Shown here in pieces: positions 35,322 to 43,544 of a DNA stretch of 64,000 nucleotides. Under the pieces are notes generated by a model. It ran no database searches, was not told the origin of the DNA, and was given only the letters and a program-made list of their open reading frames with translations. Every line of letters begins with the position of its first letter. The first letter of the stretch is position 1. This DNA is from Arthrobacter sp. SLBN-112 (GTDB lineage: Bacteria > Actinomycetota > Actinomycetes > Actinomycetales > Micrococcaceae), in the NCBI RefSeq assembly GCF_030944625.1, contig NZ_JAUSXY010000001.1, positions 1,860,001 through 1,924,000 of the forward strand. The letters run 5' to 3'. Made by a program: the position numbers and the translations under genes.

Positions 35322-36590
35322 TCAGCCGGCCAGGCCGCCCAGGCCGCCCAGGCGGGCCCGGAGGAAACGCTGCTCGGCTTCGTTGTCCGTAAGGATCAAT
35401 GCCTCTTCGAACGCCACCCTCGCCTCGTCCTCGCGGCCCAGCCGAACCAGGAAATCACCGCGCGCCGCGGCCAGGTACGGGTACCGGGCAAGCTGCGGCT
35501 CGGCGCCCAGCGCATCGAGCTCTGCCAGGCCTTCGGCCGGCCCCACCGCGAAGCCCAGGGCAATGGCCCGGTTGAGCCGGACCACAGGGGAGGGCCAACG
35601 CTCCATGAGCAGGTCGTAGAGGCCCAGGATCTCCTGCCAGTCGGTGCCGGACCAGGACCCGCTCTCGTCATGCACGGCCGCGATCGCTGCCATGAGGGCA
35701 AAGCGGCCGGGCGGCCGGTACGCCAGGGCCTCGTGCAGCAGTGCCACTCCCTCCGTGACGGCATGCTGGTCCCACTTTGACCTGTCCTGGTTCTCCAGCA
35801 GGATGAGATCCTGATTCCCATCCACCCGGGCATCCCTGCGCGCTTCGGTGAGCAGGACCAGGGCCAGGAGCCCGGCCACATCGGGGTCGGCGGGAAGCAG
35901 TTCCCGCAGCAGCCGGGCAAGCTCCACGCCCCGCTCGGCAAGGTCCCGGCGCACCAGGTCCGCTCCCGACGGCGCCGTGTGCCCGGTGGTGTACACGAGG
36001 TACACCACAGACAGCACGCCGTCCACGCGCTCGTGCAGTTCATCCGACGACGGCACCCGGTATGGGATGCGCGCGGCGGCAATCTTCTTCTTGGCCCGGG
36101 TGATGCGTGCGGCCATGGTGGCCTCGGGGACCAGGAAGGCCCGCGCCACCTCGGCAGTGGAGAGTCCGCACAGGAGCCGCAACGTCAGGGCCACCCGGGC
36201 TTCGAGGGGCAGGGCCGGGTGGCAGCAGGTAAAGATCAACCGCAGCCGGTCGTCCGGAATTTCGTCACCTTCGAAGCCGTCGCCGTCGCCGTCGCCATCG
36301 TCGTCTTCGCGGCCGAGGAGCTTGGGCAGCGCCTTTTGCGCCGTTGCCGCGCGGCGGCGCATGTCCAGGGCCCGTCGTCGTGCCGTCACGGTCAGCCAAG
36401 CCCCGGGATTGTGCGGGATGCCGTTCCCGCCCCACGTGGACAAGGCGCTGGCGTACGCGTCCTGGACCGCCTCCTCCGCGGTGTCGATGTCGCCGGCAAT
36501 CCGCACTGTGGCCGCCAGCACGAAGGCCCACTCCCGGCGGTGCGCATCGGCAACCGCGGCAGCAACCTCCGAGCCGGCGGCCCGCGCCAT
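35322..36590 (-). CDS. ECF RNA polymerase sigma factor with C-terminal TPR domain (ECF42-like)
   Basis: A 422-residue sigma factor. Region 2 is near residues 20-80 (AEEAVQDAYASAL, AWLTVTARRRALDMRRR), and region 4 near 130-185 has GLSTAEVARAFLVPEATMAARITRAKKKI. An acidic Asp/Gly linker lies between them. The long C-terminal part (about 200-422) is helical and TPR-like (RLNRAIALGFAVGPAEGLAELD, cited as RLNRAIALGFAVGPAEGL). This architecture plus a YCII/DGPF neighbour defines the ECF42-type group, which has no anti-sigma factor. The ATG overlaps the YCII stop as TGATG, so an upstream GTG is less likely. Confidence 0.9.
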   Translation of the reverse strand: MARAAGSEVAAAVADAHRREWAFVLAATVRIAGDIDTAEEAVQDAYASALSTWGGNGIPHNPGAWLTVTARRRALDMRRRAATAQKALPKLLGREDDDGDGDGDGFEGDEIPDDRLRLIFTCCHPALPLEARVALTLRLLCGLSTAEVARAFLVPEATMAARITRAKKKIAAARIPYRVPSSDELHERVDGVLSVVYLVYTTGHTAPSGADLVRRDLAERGVELARLLRELLPADPDVAGLLALVLLTEARRDARVDGNQDLILLENQDRSKWDQHAVTEGVALLHEALAYRPPGRFALMAAIAAVHDESGSWSGTDWQEILGLYDLLMERWPSPVVRLNRAIALGFAVGPAEGLAELDALGAEPQLARYPYLAAARGDFLVRLGREDEARVAFEEALILTDNEAEQRFLRARLGGLGGLAG

Positions 36591-36925
36591 CAGCTGACCA
36601 CCCGGACGGGCCACACCTCAACCCCGACGCCGGCGGGAACCTCTTTGCCGATCTGCAGCGCCTCGTCGAGGTCGGCCGCCTCGATCAGGTAGTAACCGCC
36701 CACGGTCTCTTTGGACTCGGCGAATGGCCCATCCGTGACCAGGAACCCGCCCGCCCCGTCGCGCCGGATGGAGGTGGCCGTCGAGGACGGATGCAGGGCG
36801 GCCCCGCTGATCAGCGAAGCTCCGCGGCGCTCCATGAACTCCTGGTAGCTGGCGCTGATCGACTCGCCTTCAGCCTGCCTGGTCACCGCTTCGTCCTGGT
36901 AAATCAGGATCAGATACTTGGACAT
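36590..36925 (-). CDS. YCII/DGPF-domain protein, partner of the ECF sigma factor
   Basis: A 111-residue YCII-related protein: YLILIYQDE at the start, LVTDGPFAESKETVGGYYLIE carrying the DGPF signature (TDGPFAESKE), and a C-terminal strand GVEVWPV. The family has a ferredoxin-like dimeric fold with suspected enzymatic or ligand-binding activity. DGPF genes are the conserved neighbours and often the targets of ECF42 sigma factors. GGGAG lies 7 nt before the ATG. The gene is translationally coupled to the sigma factor. Confidence 0.92.
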   Translation of the reverse strand: MSKYLILIYQDEAVTRQAEGESISASYQEFMERRGASLISGAALHPSSTATSIRRDGAGGFLVTDGPFAESKETVGGYYLIEAADLDEALQIGKEVPAGVGVEVWPVRVVS

Positions 36926-37024
36926 TTTGAACTCCCTTCGCTTTTCAATATGAGCCCACTGTTGGAGCCCCTACCCATACGACGCGCAGGGCAAGCCCGG
37001 ATCGACAACGCTGTGCAAGAAAAA

Positions 37025-37062
37025 TCGCCTGGGCAGCGGGACTTCTCCCGCCGCCCAGGCGA
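37025..37062 (-). terminator. Intrinsic terminator of the small secreted-protein gene
   Basis: CGCCTGGGCAGCGGGA pairs with TCCCGCCGCCCAGGCG (one mismatch) around a 4-nt loop. Reading on the minus strand it is followed by TTTTTCTTG, a proper T-tract. It lies right after the stop of the 37.1-37.6 kb gene. Confidence 0.88.
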
Positions 37063-37070
37063 ATAGCCGG

Positions 37071-37565
37071 CTAGCTCAGCTCTGAACAGATGTCCCGTTG
37101 CGTACCTGACTGCTGCTGGAACGGCTGCGTCAACGTGTAGTTGCTGTCGGTGGTGTACTTGACCACACCCGTGTACAGGATGGTGGACGGACCGCCCAAG
37201 TCAACCTTGTCGAACAGCAGGACCAGGTTTGCGCCCGAAAGCGACCACGTAATGTCACCTGTGGCGGTGTCGGTGGCACTCCTGGTGACCGAACCCTTCG
37301 TGCCAAACGTCACGGACGTTCCGGATTCGGCATTGGTCACGGTGATGGTCGTTCCGCGGCCTGCAACGATGGTGTAGATGATGCCGTCCTTGATCCGTGT
37401 CATGCGAACGTCCTGGGTTCCGCCGGTTGAACTGAGGGTGACGTCAAAACCGGGGCAAGCAGGATAAGCGGGGACGGGCGGGGCGGCCTGAACCGATTGT
37501 GGAGCGATGAGCGCCATCGTTCCCAGGAGCGCCATCAGTAGCAGGCGCGTAAGTATTTTCCTCAT
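37071..37565 (-). CDS. Small secreted hypothetical protein
   Basis: A 164-residue exported protein: signal peptide MRKILTRLLLMALLGTM with cleavage after SVQA-A, then a beta-rich mature domain with GTTITVTNAESGTSVTFG and a Cys near each end (PACPGFD and RDICSEL) that could form a disulfide. I do not recognise the family, but similar small secreted proteins are frequent in actinomycetes. ATG chosen because GGAG is 9 nt upstream; an earlier ATG lacks a site. It has its own promoter region and a strong terminator, so it is monocistronic. Confidence 0.78.
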   Translation of the reverse strand: MRKILTRLLLMALLGTMALIAPQSVQAAPPVPAYPACPGFDVTLSSTGGTQDVRMTRIKDGIIYTIVAGRGTTITVTNAESGTSVTFGTKGSVTRSATDTATGDITWSLSGANLVLLFDKVDLGGPSTILYTGVVKYTTDSNYTLTQPFQQQSGTQRDICSELS

Positions 37566-38042
37566 TTTAGGTTTCTCCATTTTTGCCTGAATCGAGCAAT
37601 ATGGTTGGCGCACCACCAAGACGGGGAGGAGACCGTTCGCCGCGCAAAGTCGGGGCTGTGCCCTGTGTGCAGCCCCGGAACGGGGCTGTGTAGTGTCTTT
37701 GGCCGCAGTGCGGCCCACGCACCAGCGTACGGAGAGGCCTTCCGGTGTGAACAGGTCTTGACAGGTGTCCGGGTTAATCCAGCCAGGCGTAAAGGATTCG
37801 TTAAAGTTTCGGCCGGACGGGGGGATAGCGGCCTCGACCGCCATGACCGGCCAGTATTTTGGATGCAGTGCCGCCTTCTCAGGGACCCCCAACCTGGAGA
37901 AGGCGGCACGCCTGCGTCATGGGCAATCTTCCATCTATTTCCAAAGTACCCCGCTGCGGGGGCCTTGCCGCAAGGCCCCCGGGCTGGCGCATACTGGGTG
38001 CCGCATACGGGCGGTCCAGTGCAGGCACAGAACGGGGACAAC
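37566..38042. other. Divergent regulatory spacer
   Basis: Long spacer between the secreted-protein gene and the flavin monooxygenase gene. It holds a hairpin CAGCCCCG/CGGGGCTG near 37670-37690 and the RAE-like palindrome listed separately. No gene is supported; an upstream extension of the monooxygenase frame lacks a ribosome binding site and conservation. Confidence 0.6.
37958..37980 (+). promoter_or_regulatory. Rifamycin-associated-element-like palindrome overlapping the promoter
   Basis: GGGGGCCTTG-CCG-CAAGGCCCCC, a perfect 10-bp inverted repeat with a 3-nt centre. From memory it matches the form of the rifamycin-associated element (a GC-flanked CTTGC...GCAAG palindrome). Its centre TTGCCG (37965-37970) could serve as the -35 box, with CATACT at 37990-37995 as the -10 box about 19 bp downstream, 48 bp before the monooxygenase ATG. 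Confidence 0.7.
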
Positions 38043-39491
38043 ATGCATGATGTGGTGATTGTGGGGAGCGGGCCCACGGGATTGATGCTCGCGGGGGAGC
38101 TGCGGCTGGCGGGGGTGGATGCCCTAATCCTGGAACGGCGGCCCTCCCAGGAACTGGCCGGATCCCGCGGCGGTGGAATCCATGCGCGAACCATCGAACT
38201 GCTGGACCAGCGCGGCATCGCGGAGCGGTTCCTCGCGGAGGGCAAGACAGTGCAGGCGGCAACGTTTGGTGCCACGCAGCTGGACCTGGGCAGCCTGCCC
38301 ACCCGCCACCCCTACACGCTGGCCCTGTTCCAGAACCACATCGAACGGCTGCTGCTTGGCTGGGCCGAGGAGCTGGGCGTGCAGGTCAGGCGCGGCGTGG
38401 AGGTCACCGGGGTAGCAGCGGACGACGACGGCGTGGACGTTCGGCTCGCCGCCGGCGGACCCGTGCGGGCCGGGTTTGTTGTGGGCGCCGACGGCGGGCG
38501 CAGCGTGGTGCGGCGCTCGGCCGGGATCAGCTTCACCGGCCCGGACGCCACGCGCAGCAGCTTGATTGCCGAAGTGAAGGTGGCCGGCGAACCCGTGCAG
38601 CAGGGCAAAGTGGACACCCGCGGCATCCACGGACTGTACCCGATGGGGGACGGCATGGTTCGGGTGGTGGTGACCGAAGCGGAGCTCGGCCCTGCCATCG
38701 AGCCCGCCATGGAGGACCTGCGGCGTGCTCTGAACGACGTGTTCGGCACGGACTTCGGCGTGCACAGCCCCGCGTGGCTCTCTCGTTTCACGGACGCCAC
38801 CCGGCAGGCGGAGTCCTACCGGAAAGGCCGTGTGCTGCTGGCCGGCGACGCCGCGCACGTCCATTCCCCAACGGGCGGGCAGGGCATCGGCCTGGGCCTC
38901 CAGGATGCCGTGAACCTCGGCTGGAAACTGGCGCAGGTGGTCCGCGGGGTGTCCGGGGAGGATCTGTTGGACACCTACCAGGCGGAGCGCCACCCGGCGG
39001 GCGCCCGGGCGCTCAAATACACCATGGCGCAGTCCCTGTTCCAGAAGGCCGATCCGCGGCAGGAGGCGCTGCGGGACCTGCTGGACGAGGTCCTCCGCCG
39101 GGATGGTGCCGGGGATCCGATTGCGGGATTGGTCACCGGGCTCGACGTTGACTACGGGCCCGGCACGGGCCACCCCCTCTTGGGGCGCCGGATGCCGGAC
39201 CTGGACATCGCCGCCGCTGAGGGATCCACGCGGGTGTACCAACTGTTGCACCAGGGCCGTCCCGTCCTGCTGGAACTCGGCGGTCCCGCCCTGGACGCGG
39301 GCGCGTGGGCCGGGCGGGTGCAGCATGTTGCCGGGACGTACGACGGCGCGTGGGAGCTTCCGGTGCTGGGCGTGGTGGCTGCGCCTACGGCAGTCCTGGT
39401 GCGTCCGGACGGCTACGTGGCCTGGGTTGGCCAGCACACAGCTGCGGGCCTGCGGGAAGCGCTGGCATTGTGGTGTGGCGCCGCCGGCTGA
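38043..39491 (+). CDS. FAD-dependent aromatic monooxygenase, rifampicin monooxygenase (Rox)-like
   Basis: A 482-residue group A flavoprotein hydroxylase. The FAD motif GSGPTGLMLAGELRLAGV is at residues 8-25. The DG motif is VGADGGRSVVRR, and the GD motif is RVLLAGDAAHVHSPTGGQG. A thioredoxin-like C-terminal domain is present (VLVRPDGYVAWVG). The stretch GTDFGVHSPAWLSRF with DATRQAESY closely resembles Rox enzymes that hydroxylate and linearise rifampicin. The upstream RAE-like palindrome points to rifamycin induction. Other aromatic substrates cannot be excluded. Confidence 0.85.
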   Translation: MHDVVIVGSGPTGLMLAGELRLAGVDALILERRPSQELAGSRGGGIHARTIELLDQRGIAERFLAEGKTVQAATFGATQLDLGSLPTRHPYTLALFQNHIERLLLGWAEELGVQVRRGVEVTGVAADDDGVDVRLAAGGPVRAGFVVGADGGRSVVRRSAGISFTGPDATRSSLIAEVKVAGEPVQQGKVDTRGIHGLYPMGDGMVRVVVTEAELGPAIEPAMEDLRRALNDVFGTDFGVHSPAWLSRFTDATRQAESYRKGRVLLAGDAAHVHSPTGGQGIGLGLQDAVNLGWKLAQVVRGVSGEDLLDTYQAERHPAGARALKYTMAQSLFQKADPRQEALRDLLDEVLRRDGAGDPIAGLVTGLDVDYGPGTGHPLLGRRMPDLDIAAAEGSTRVYQLLHQGRPVLLELGGPALDAGAWAGRVQHVAGTYDGAWELPVLGVVAAPTAVLVRPDGYVAWVGQHTAAGLREALALWCGAAG

Positions 39492-39801
39492 TTCCTTGGC
39501 TGATCTTGACCCAAAATTGTGGGGTTCCGCGCTGTTGCCCGGCGCGGAACGCTTGTAGGCTGGCCCAAGGTCAGGCAGACGGCCAGCGATGCACCGTCTG
39601 AGGAATATCTATGACCGCTCTCCCCACCACAACCAGGCCGCTTCCGGGCGCGCATCCGCCTCCCACATAGCTGGCGTGGATGTGGCCCAAGGGAAATCCA
39701 TGGTTCGGGGGTGGGCCACATCCACGTCTTACACTCCGGGAGTCAGCAGCGTGGCTGGCTCCCGGGTCGGCGCCCAACACAAACACCCGCCGGCTGGAGC
39801 C
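39492..39801. other. Convergent spacer with long inverted repeat
   Basis: Between the 3' ends of the monooxygenase and GAF-ANTAR genes. Apart from the inverted repeat at 39675-39726 I see nothing; short open frames lack ribosome binding sites. Confidence 0.55.
39675..39726. terminator. 15-bp inverted repeat with 22-nt loop
   Basis: CGTGGATGTGGCCCA and its exact reverse complement flank a 22-nt loop. There is no T-run on either side. Position between convergent genes suggests a transcription stop or mRNA 3'-end stabiliser for both. Confidence 0.6.
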
Positions 39802-40572
39802 TCAGTCATCGAAGTAGGCGGCCTTGGGCCGTGAACCCGTAAACCTGTCCACCAGCGACTGGGCGAGGTCGTTGAGCTTTTGGTTCCGTGTGTTGGAGGC
39901 GCGGCGGAGCAGTTCGAAAGCCTGGTCCTTGCTGCACTGGTTCTGCGCCATGATGATCCCGCAGGCCACGTCAATGGCTGTCCGGGTGTCCATTGCGGCC
40001 TTCAGATGCTCGGCACGCTGGTCCGCGGATGCTATTCGGATGGCCAGGCGCAGGGCCATGCCTGCCATGTCCGCGAACCTCACTGCCTCGGACACTGCGC
40101 GCTCACTGAAGAGTCCAGTGGCGGGAGCAAAAAAATCCAGGACGGCGCCGGCGTCGTCCTGGAGTGCCATGGGGACCCCCAGTGCGCTGGCGATGCCCGC
40201 GGCCGAGAGGGCCTCGCGGTACTCCGGCCACCGCGGGTCGGAGTCGACGTCGCCGAGGAGGACGGGAGCACCGGTCTCCAATGCGTCCACGCAGGGCCCG
40301 TCCCCCAGGGATTGTTCAATCCTGTCCAGCACCACGGCATTGCTGCTGCTGCCGCCAATGGTGGCTGTATGTTTGCGCCGCCGCAGCGTGACGGCGCAGT
40401 CAATCGATGTGCCCGTGGTCTCGGTCATGGTGGCCGCCGCGAAGGTGGTGATGGCGTCCAGGACGGATTTGATGTCCTCCGTGGCACCGATCAGGTCGAC
40501 GAGCCGCTCGAAATCCTCTGCCATATCCTGGTCCACCATCTGTTCAATGTAGAAGGCGCGGCGCCCTGCCAC
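39802..40572 (-). CDS. GAF and ANTAR domain antiterminator
   Basis: A 256-residue regulator. A GAF-like sensor spans about 20-170 (LGDGPCVDALETGAPVLLGD, cited as GDGPCVDALETG). The C-terminal ANTAR domain (about 180-235) contains TRTAIDVACGIIMAQNQCS and AFELLRRASNTRNQKL. ANTAR domains bind paired hexaloop RNA hairpins to prevent termination; the GAF domain should sense a small molecule or redox state. The start is uncertain (GTG at 40572, or ATG at 40539). No histidine kinase is nearby. Targets are not evident in its immediate neighbours. Confidence 0.88.
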   Translation of the reverse strand: MAGRRAFYIEQMVDQDMAEDFERLVDLIGATEDIKSVLDAITTFAAATMTETTGTSIDCAVTLRRRKHTATIGGSSSNAVVLDRIEQSLGDGPCVDALETGAPVLLGDVDSDPRWPEYREALSAAGIASALGVPMALQDDAGAVLDFFAPATGLFSERAVSEAVRFADMAGMALRLAIRIASADQRAEHLKAAMDTRTAIDVACGIIMAQNQCSKDQAFELLRRASNTRNQKLNDLAQSLVDRFTGSRPKAAYFDD

Positions 40573-40654
40573 AAGCCATGATCTGTGCCCTGTTGTCAGC
40601 GTCCGCCCAGCTTCCGTTCAGGGCAGTTATGGAAACGTTATATATGCTTGCTTA

Positions 40655-41851
40655 GTGGTTTTCAGGTCAAACAGTGGAATTTTGTCAGCCGCGGAGCGCC
40701 CGGCAGTGCCCGGAGCAGGGCTTATCGCCGGGCGCAAGCATGCCTTGGACGGGCTTCGCACCATCGCCGTGGCAGGAGTGTTCTTCTTTCATACGGCCAC
40801 CGATGAGGTCCCCGGGGGATCCATCGGCGTGGACGTCTTCTTTACGCTTAGCGGCTTCGTGATCACGCTGCTGATCATGAAGGAGTGGAGCTCCACCGGC
40901 CGGCTCCACCTGGGCATCTTCTACGCCAAGCGCCTGGCCCGGCTCTGGCCGGCGTTGCTGGCGCTCTGCACCGTGATCCTCGTGGCCGGCTTCCTGTTCC
41001 CGGCCTCCGGCTGGGGCGGCCAGGCCGGTTTCGTCCTGCCGGCCGCAGCCTACGTGATGAACCTGGCGCACTTTGGCATGTTCGGCGACTCCATCGCCGG
41101 GGAAACCCTCGGCCCCACCTGGACCCTGGCCGTCGAGGAGCAGTTTTACCTGGTGTGGCCCCTGCTGCTGCTGGCGATGCTCCGGTTCTGGAAGGTCCGC
41201 ACCGTTGCCTTCGCCACATTGGCAGTGGCCGGCGTCTTCCTGCTGAACCGGTTCCTGCTGGTCAGCGCGGGCCAGCCGCTGGCCCGGATCTACAACGGCC
41301 CGGACACCCGGGCCGACGAGCTGCTGATTGGCTGCGCACTCGCCCTGCTGTTCACCTCCCTACGGCACGGCTCCCGGCTGCACGGTGCGTTGGTGTCCGT
41401 GGCCCGTTGGGGAGCCCCCCTGGCTGCCATCACGTTGGCGGCCGCTTTGTTCCTGCTGAAGGAACCGGACACGCCCGGCGCGTGGTTTACCGCTTTCTGG
41501 ACGGCCGGGCCCGCGGTGCTCGCCCTGCTGTCAGCGGTGTTGATAGGCGCGCTGGTGCTCCAGCCGGCGGGTTTCCTTGCACGGATACTGAGCCACCCGT
41601 GGCTTGCCAAGCCCGGCCGCGACCTTTCGTATGCGATGTACCTCTGGCACTTGCCGGTCTATCTGCTCCTGATGCGCCTGATCCCGGCGCTGCCCCTGCG
41701 CATCGCACTGACCGCGGTCCTCACCGTGCTGGTGGCGTGCGCGTCCTTCCGCTTTGTGGAGCGGCCGCTCCGGCGATGGGCGAACGCAAAGCTGGAGCCC
41801 GCCGTCGAGCCTTCACCCCAGGAGCGCGCCAAGGAGCCGGCGGCTGCCTGA
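40655..41851 (+). CDS. Acyltransferase family 3 (OafA/YrhL-type) membrane protein
   Basis: A 398-residue integral membrane acyltransferase with about ten helices. It has LDGLRTIAVAGVFFFH with the catalytic His, GSIGVDVFFTLSGFVIT, LGPTWTLAVEEQFYLVWPLL (cited as TWTLAVEEQFYLVWP), and LSYAMYLWHLPVY with the second conserved His. The C-terminal tail is short and basic and lacks the SGNH hydrolase domain. It O-acetylates an extracellular polysaccharide, wall polymer or glycan. The start is a GTG at 40655. Confidence 0.9.
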   Translation: MVFRSNSGILSAAERPAVPGAGLIAGRKHALDGLRTIAVAGVFFFHTATDEVPGGSIGVDVFFTLSGFVITLLIMKEWSSTGRLHLGIFYAKRLARLWPALLALCTVILVAGFLFPASGWGGQAGFVLPAAAYVMNLAHFGMFGDSIAGETLGPTWTLAVEEQFYLVWPLLLLAMLRFWKVRTVAFATLAVAGVFLLNRFLLVSAGQPLARIYNGPDTRADELLIGCALALLFTSLRHGSRLHGALVSVARWGAPLAAITLAAALFLLKEPDTPGAWFTAFWTAGPAVLALLSAVLIGALVLQPAGFLARILSHPWLAKPGRDLSYAMYLWHLPVYLLLMRLIPALPLRIALTAVLTVLVACASFRFVERPLRRWANAKLEPAVEPSPQERAKEPAAA

Positions 41852-41909
41852 GCGGGCCGGCCCCGCATCCCAACCGGTCCAGGGCGTGGTCAGCGCCCGG
41901 CCGGTGTCA

Positions 41910-42833
41910 TCAGTGCTGGATGCTTTCCTGGTCGCGGTGCGCTGCGGGTTCGATCTGGAAGGTCGAGTGCTCGATGCTGACGTCGAAGTCCTTGGCCACG
42001 CAGCGCTGCAGGTCGGCCAGGATGCTGGCGGAGTGCCCGTCGCGCATGCACTGGTCCTGCACGGTGACGTGGGCGGACAGGACCGGCACGCCGGAGGCCA
42101 CCAGGGAGGCGTGCAGGTCGTGGACGTCGATGACGTGCGGCAGGGCCAGGATGTGTTCCCGGACTTTGGCCAGGTCCAGGCCCGGGGGAGTGCTTTCCAT
42201 CAGGACGTTCACGGTGTCCCGGAGCAGGCTGAGGGTGCGGGGGATGATCAGCGCACCGATCAGCAGGGAGACGACGGCGTCCGCACGGGTCCAGCCGGTC
42301 AGGGCAATGACCAGCGCCGCTAGGATCACCGCGATGGAACCGAGGGCGTCGTTGAGCACCTCGAGGAACGCGGCCTTCATGTTGAAGTTGTGGTGCCGGC
42401 CGGAGGCGAGGACCAGCAGCCCCACGGCATTGCCTGCCAGGCCAATGACGCCGAACCACAGCATGAGGGAGCCGCCAACCTCGGGCGGGGCAAAAAGCCG
42501 GCGGATGCCCTCCACGATGACGAATCCGCCCACGCCCAGCAGCAGTGCGGCCTGCCCGGCCGCCGCGATGATTTCGGCGCGCTTGTAACCCCAGGTCCGT
42601 TTGTGGGTGGCCGGCTTCAGGGCCAGGGACGCGGCAATCACGGCAATGAGCAGCCCGGCGGAATCGGTGAACATGTGCCCGGCGTCCGCCAGCAGGGCAA
42701 GGCTGCCGGTAAGGATGGTTCCGAGGATTTCGGCAAGCATCACGGTGAAGGTGATGGCAAAAACCAGCAGCAGCTTCCCGCGCTGCCCGTGGTGGTCCGC
42801 GGCGCCGTGGGAGTGGTCGTGTCCGCTGCCCAT
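41910..42833 (-). CDS. Cation diffusion facilitator (Zn/Co/Cd efflux) transporter
   Basis: A 307-residue CDF protein of the CzcD type. A His-rich N-terminus (SGHDHSHGAADHHG) precedes six helices; metal-site residues appear in LLADAGHMFTDSAG (HxxxD) and EVLNDALGSIAV. The C-terminal cytoplasmic domain (VIDVHDLHASLVASGVPVLSAHV, cited as VIDVHDLHASLV) is the ferredoxin-like metal sensor. It expels divalent metals using H+ exchange. It follows the second CDF-like gene by 3 nt in an operon headed by a CmtR-like repressor. Confidence 0.92.
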   Translation of the reverse strand: MGSGHDHSHGAADHHGQRGKLLLVFAITFTVMLAEILGTILTGSLALLADAGHMFTDSAGLLIAVIAASLALKPATHKRTWGYKRAEIIAAAGQAALLLGVGGFVIVEGIRRLFAPPEVGGSLMLWFGVIGLAGNAVGLLVLASGRHHNFNMKAAFLEVLNDALGSIAVILAALVIALTGWTRADAVVSLLIGALIIPRTLSLLRDTVNVLMESTPPGLDLAKVREHILALPHVIDVHDLHASLVASGVPVLSAHVTVQDQCMRDGHSASILADLQRCVAKDFDVSIEHSTFQIEPAAHRDQESIQH

Positions 42834-42836
42834 GGG

Positions 42837-43544
42837 TCAGCCCTTCCTCATGGTGGGCATGCCCAGCGATTGCGGAGCCGGCCCGCAGCAAGCATCCCCG
42901 GCCTGGTCCGGCGCGGCGTGCGGAACCGTGCAGCAGGCGTCCCCGCGCCACGCGTTGATGCCCTCACGAACCGCGATTCCCGCGATCACCAGGGCTGCGC
43001 CGGCGTCCGCCCACCACCAACCCAGGGTGCTGTTCAGGACCAGGCCAACCAGCAGCACGGCGGAGAGGTACGTGCAGAGCAGGGTCTGCTTCGAATCGGC
43101 CACCGCTGTCCTGGATCCGAGTTCGCGCCCGGCGCGGCGTTGGGCCCAGGACAGGACGGGCATGACGGCCAGGCTCAAGGCTGCAATGACGATGCCCGGA
43201 ACCGAGTGCTGGGCCTCTCCCGCGCCTGCCAGCGAACGGACGGCGTCCACGGCCACGAACGCGGCCAGGGCAAAGAAGGAGACGGCGATGATCCGCAGCG
43301 TCAGGTGCTCCCGCCGCTCCGGGTCCTTGGCCGAGAACTGCCAGGACAGCGCCAGTGCGGACGTCACTTCGATCACGGAGTCCAGGCCGAAGCCGATCAG
43401 GGCCGAGGAATCAGCCACGCCGCCCGCCCACAGCGCCACGACGGCCTCGATGACGTTGTACGTGATGGTGGCCGCGGCGAAGAGCCGGATCCGGCGGCTG
43501 AGCAGGCGCCGGCGTTCGGTACCGGGGACGTGAAGTGCCGTCAT
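42837..43544 (-). CDS. CDF-like cation transporter with Cys-rich C-terminus
   Basis: A 235-residue membrane protein of the cation-efflux family (transmembrane part only): IRLFAAATITYNVIEAVVAL, GFGLDSVIEVTSALALSWQF and SKQTLLCTYLSAVLLVGL carry the usual conserved Asp/Ser positions in modified form. The tail has two CC pairs (DACCTV and DACCGP), a probable thiol metal site suited to Cd, Pb or Zn. The ATG overlaps the regulator stop as TGATG; a GTG 3 nt earlier is the alternative. Confidence 0.85.
   Translation of the reverse strand: MTALHVPGTERRRLLSRRIRLFAAATITYNVIEAVVALWAGGVADSSALIGFGLDSVIEVTSALALSWQFSAKDPERREHLTLRIIAVSFFALAAFVAVDAVRSLAGAGEAQHSVPGIVIAALSLAVMPVLSWAQRRAGRELGSRTAVADSKQTLLCTYLSAVLLVGLVLNSTLGWWWADAGAALVIAGIAVREGINAWRGDACCTVPHAAPDQAGDACCGPAPQSLGMPTMRKG

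Noticed and set aside
38124..39437. 437-codon minus-strand open frame
   Set aside because: Antisense to the Rox-like monooxygenase; no recognisable domain.
39675..39726. Possibility that the long inverted repeat is an insertion-sequence end or attachment site
   Set aside because: No transposase or integrase is nearby, no flanking target duplication is visible, and the position between two gene ends fits a transcription stop.
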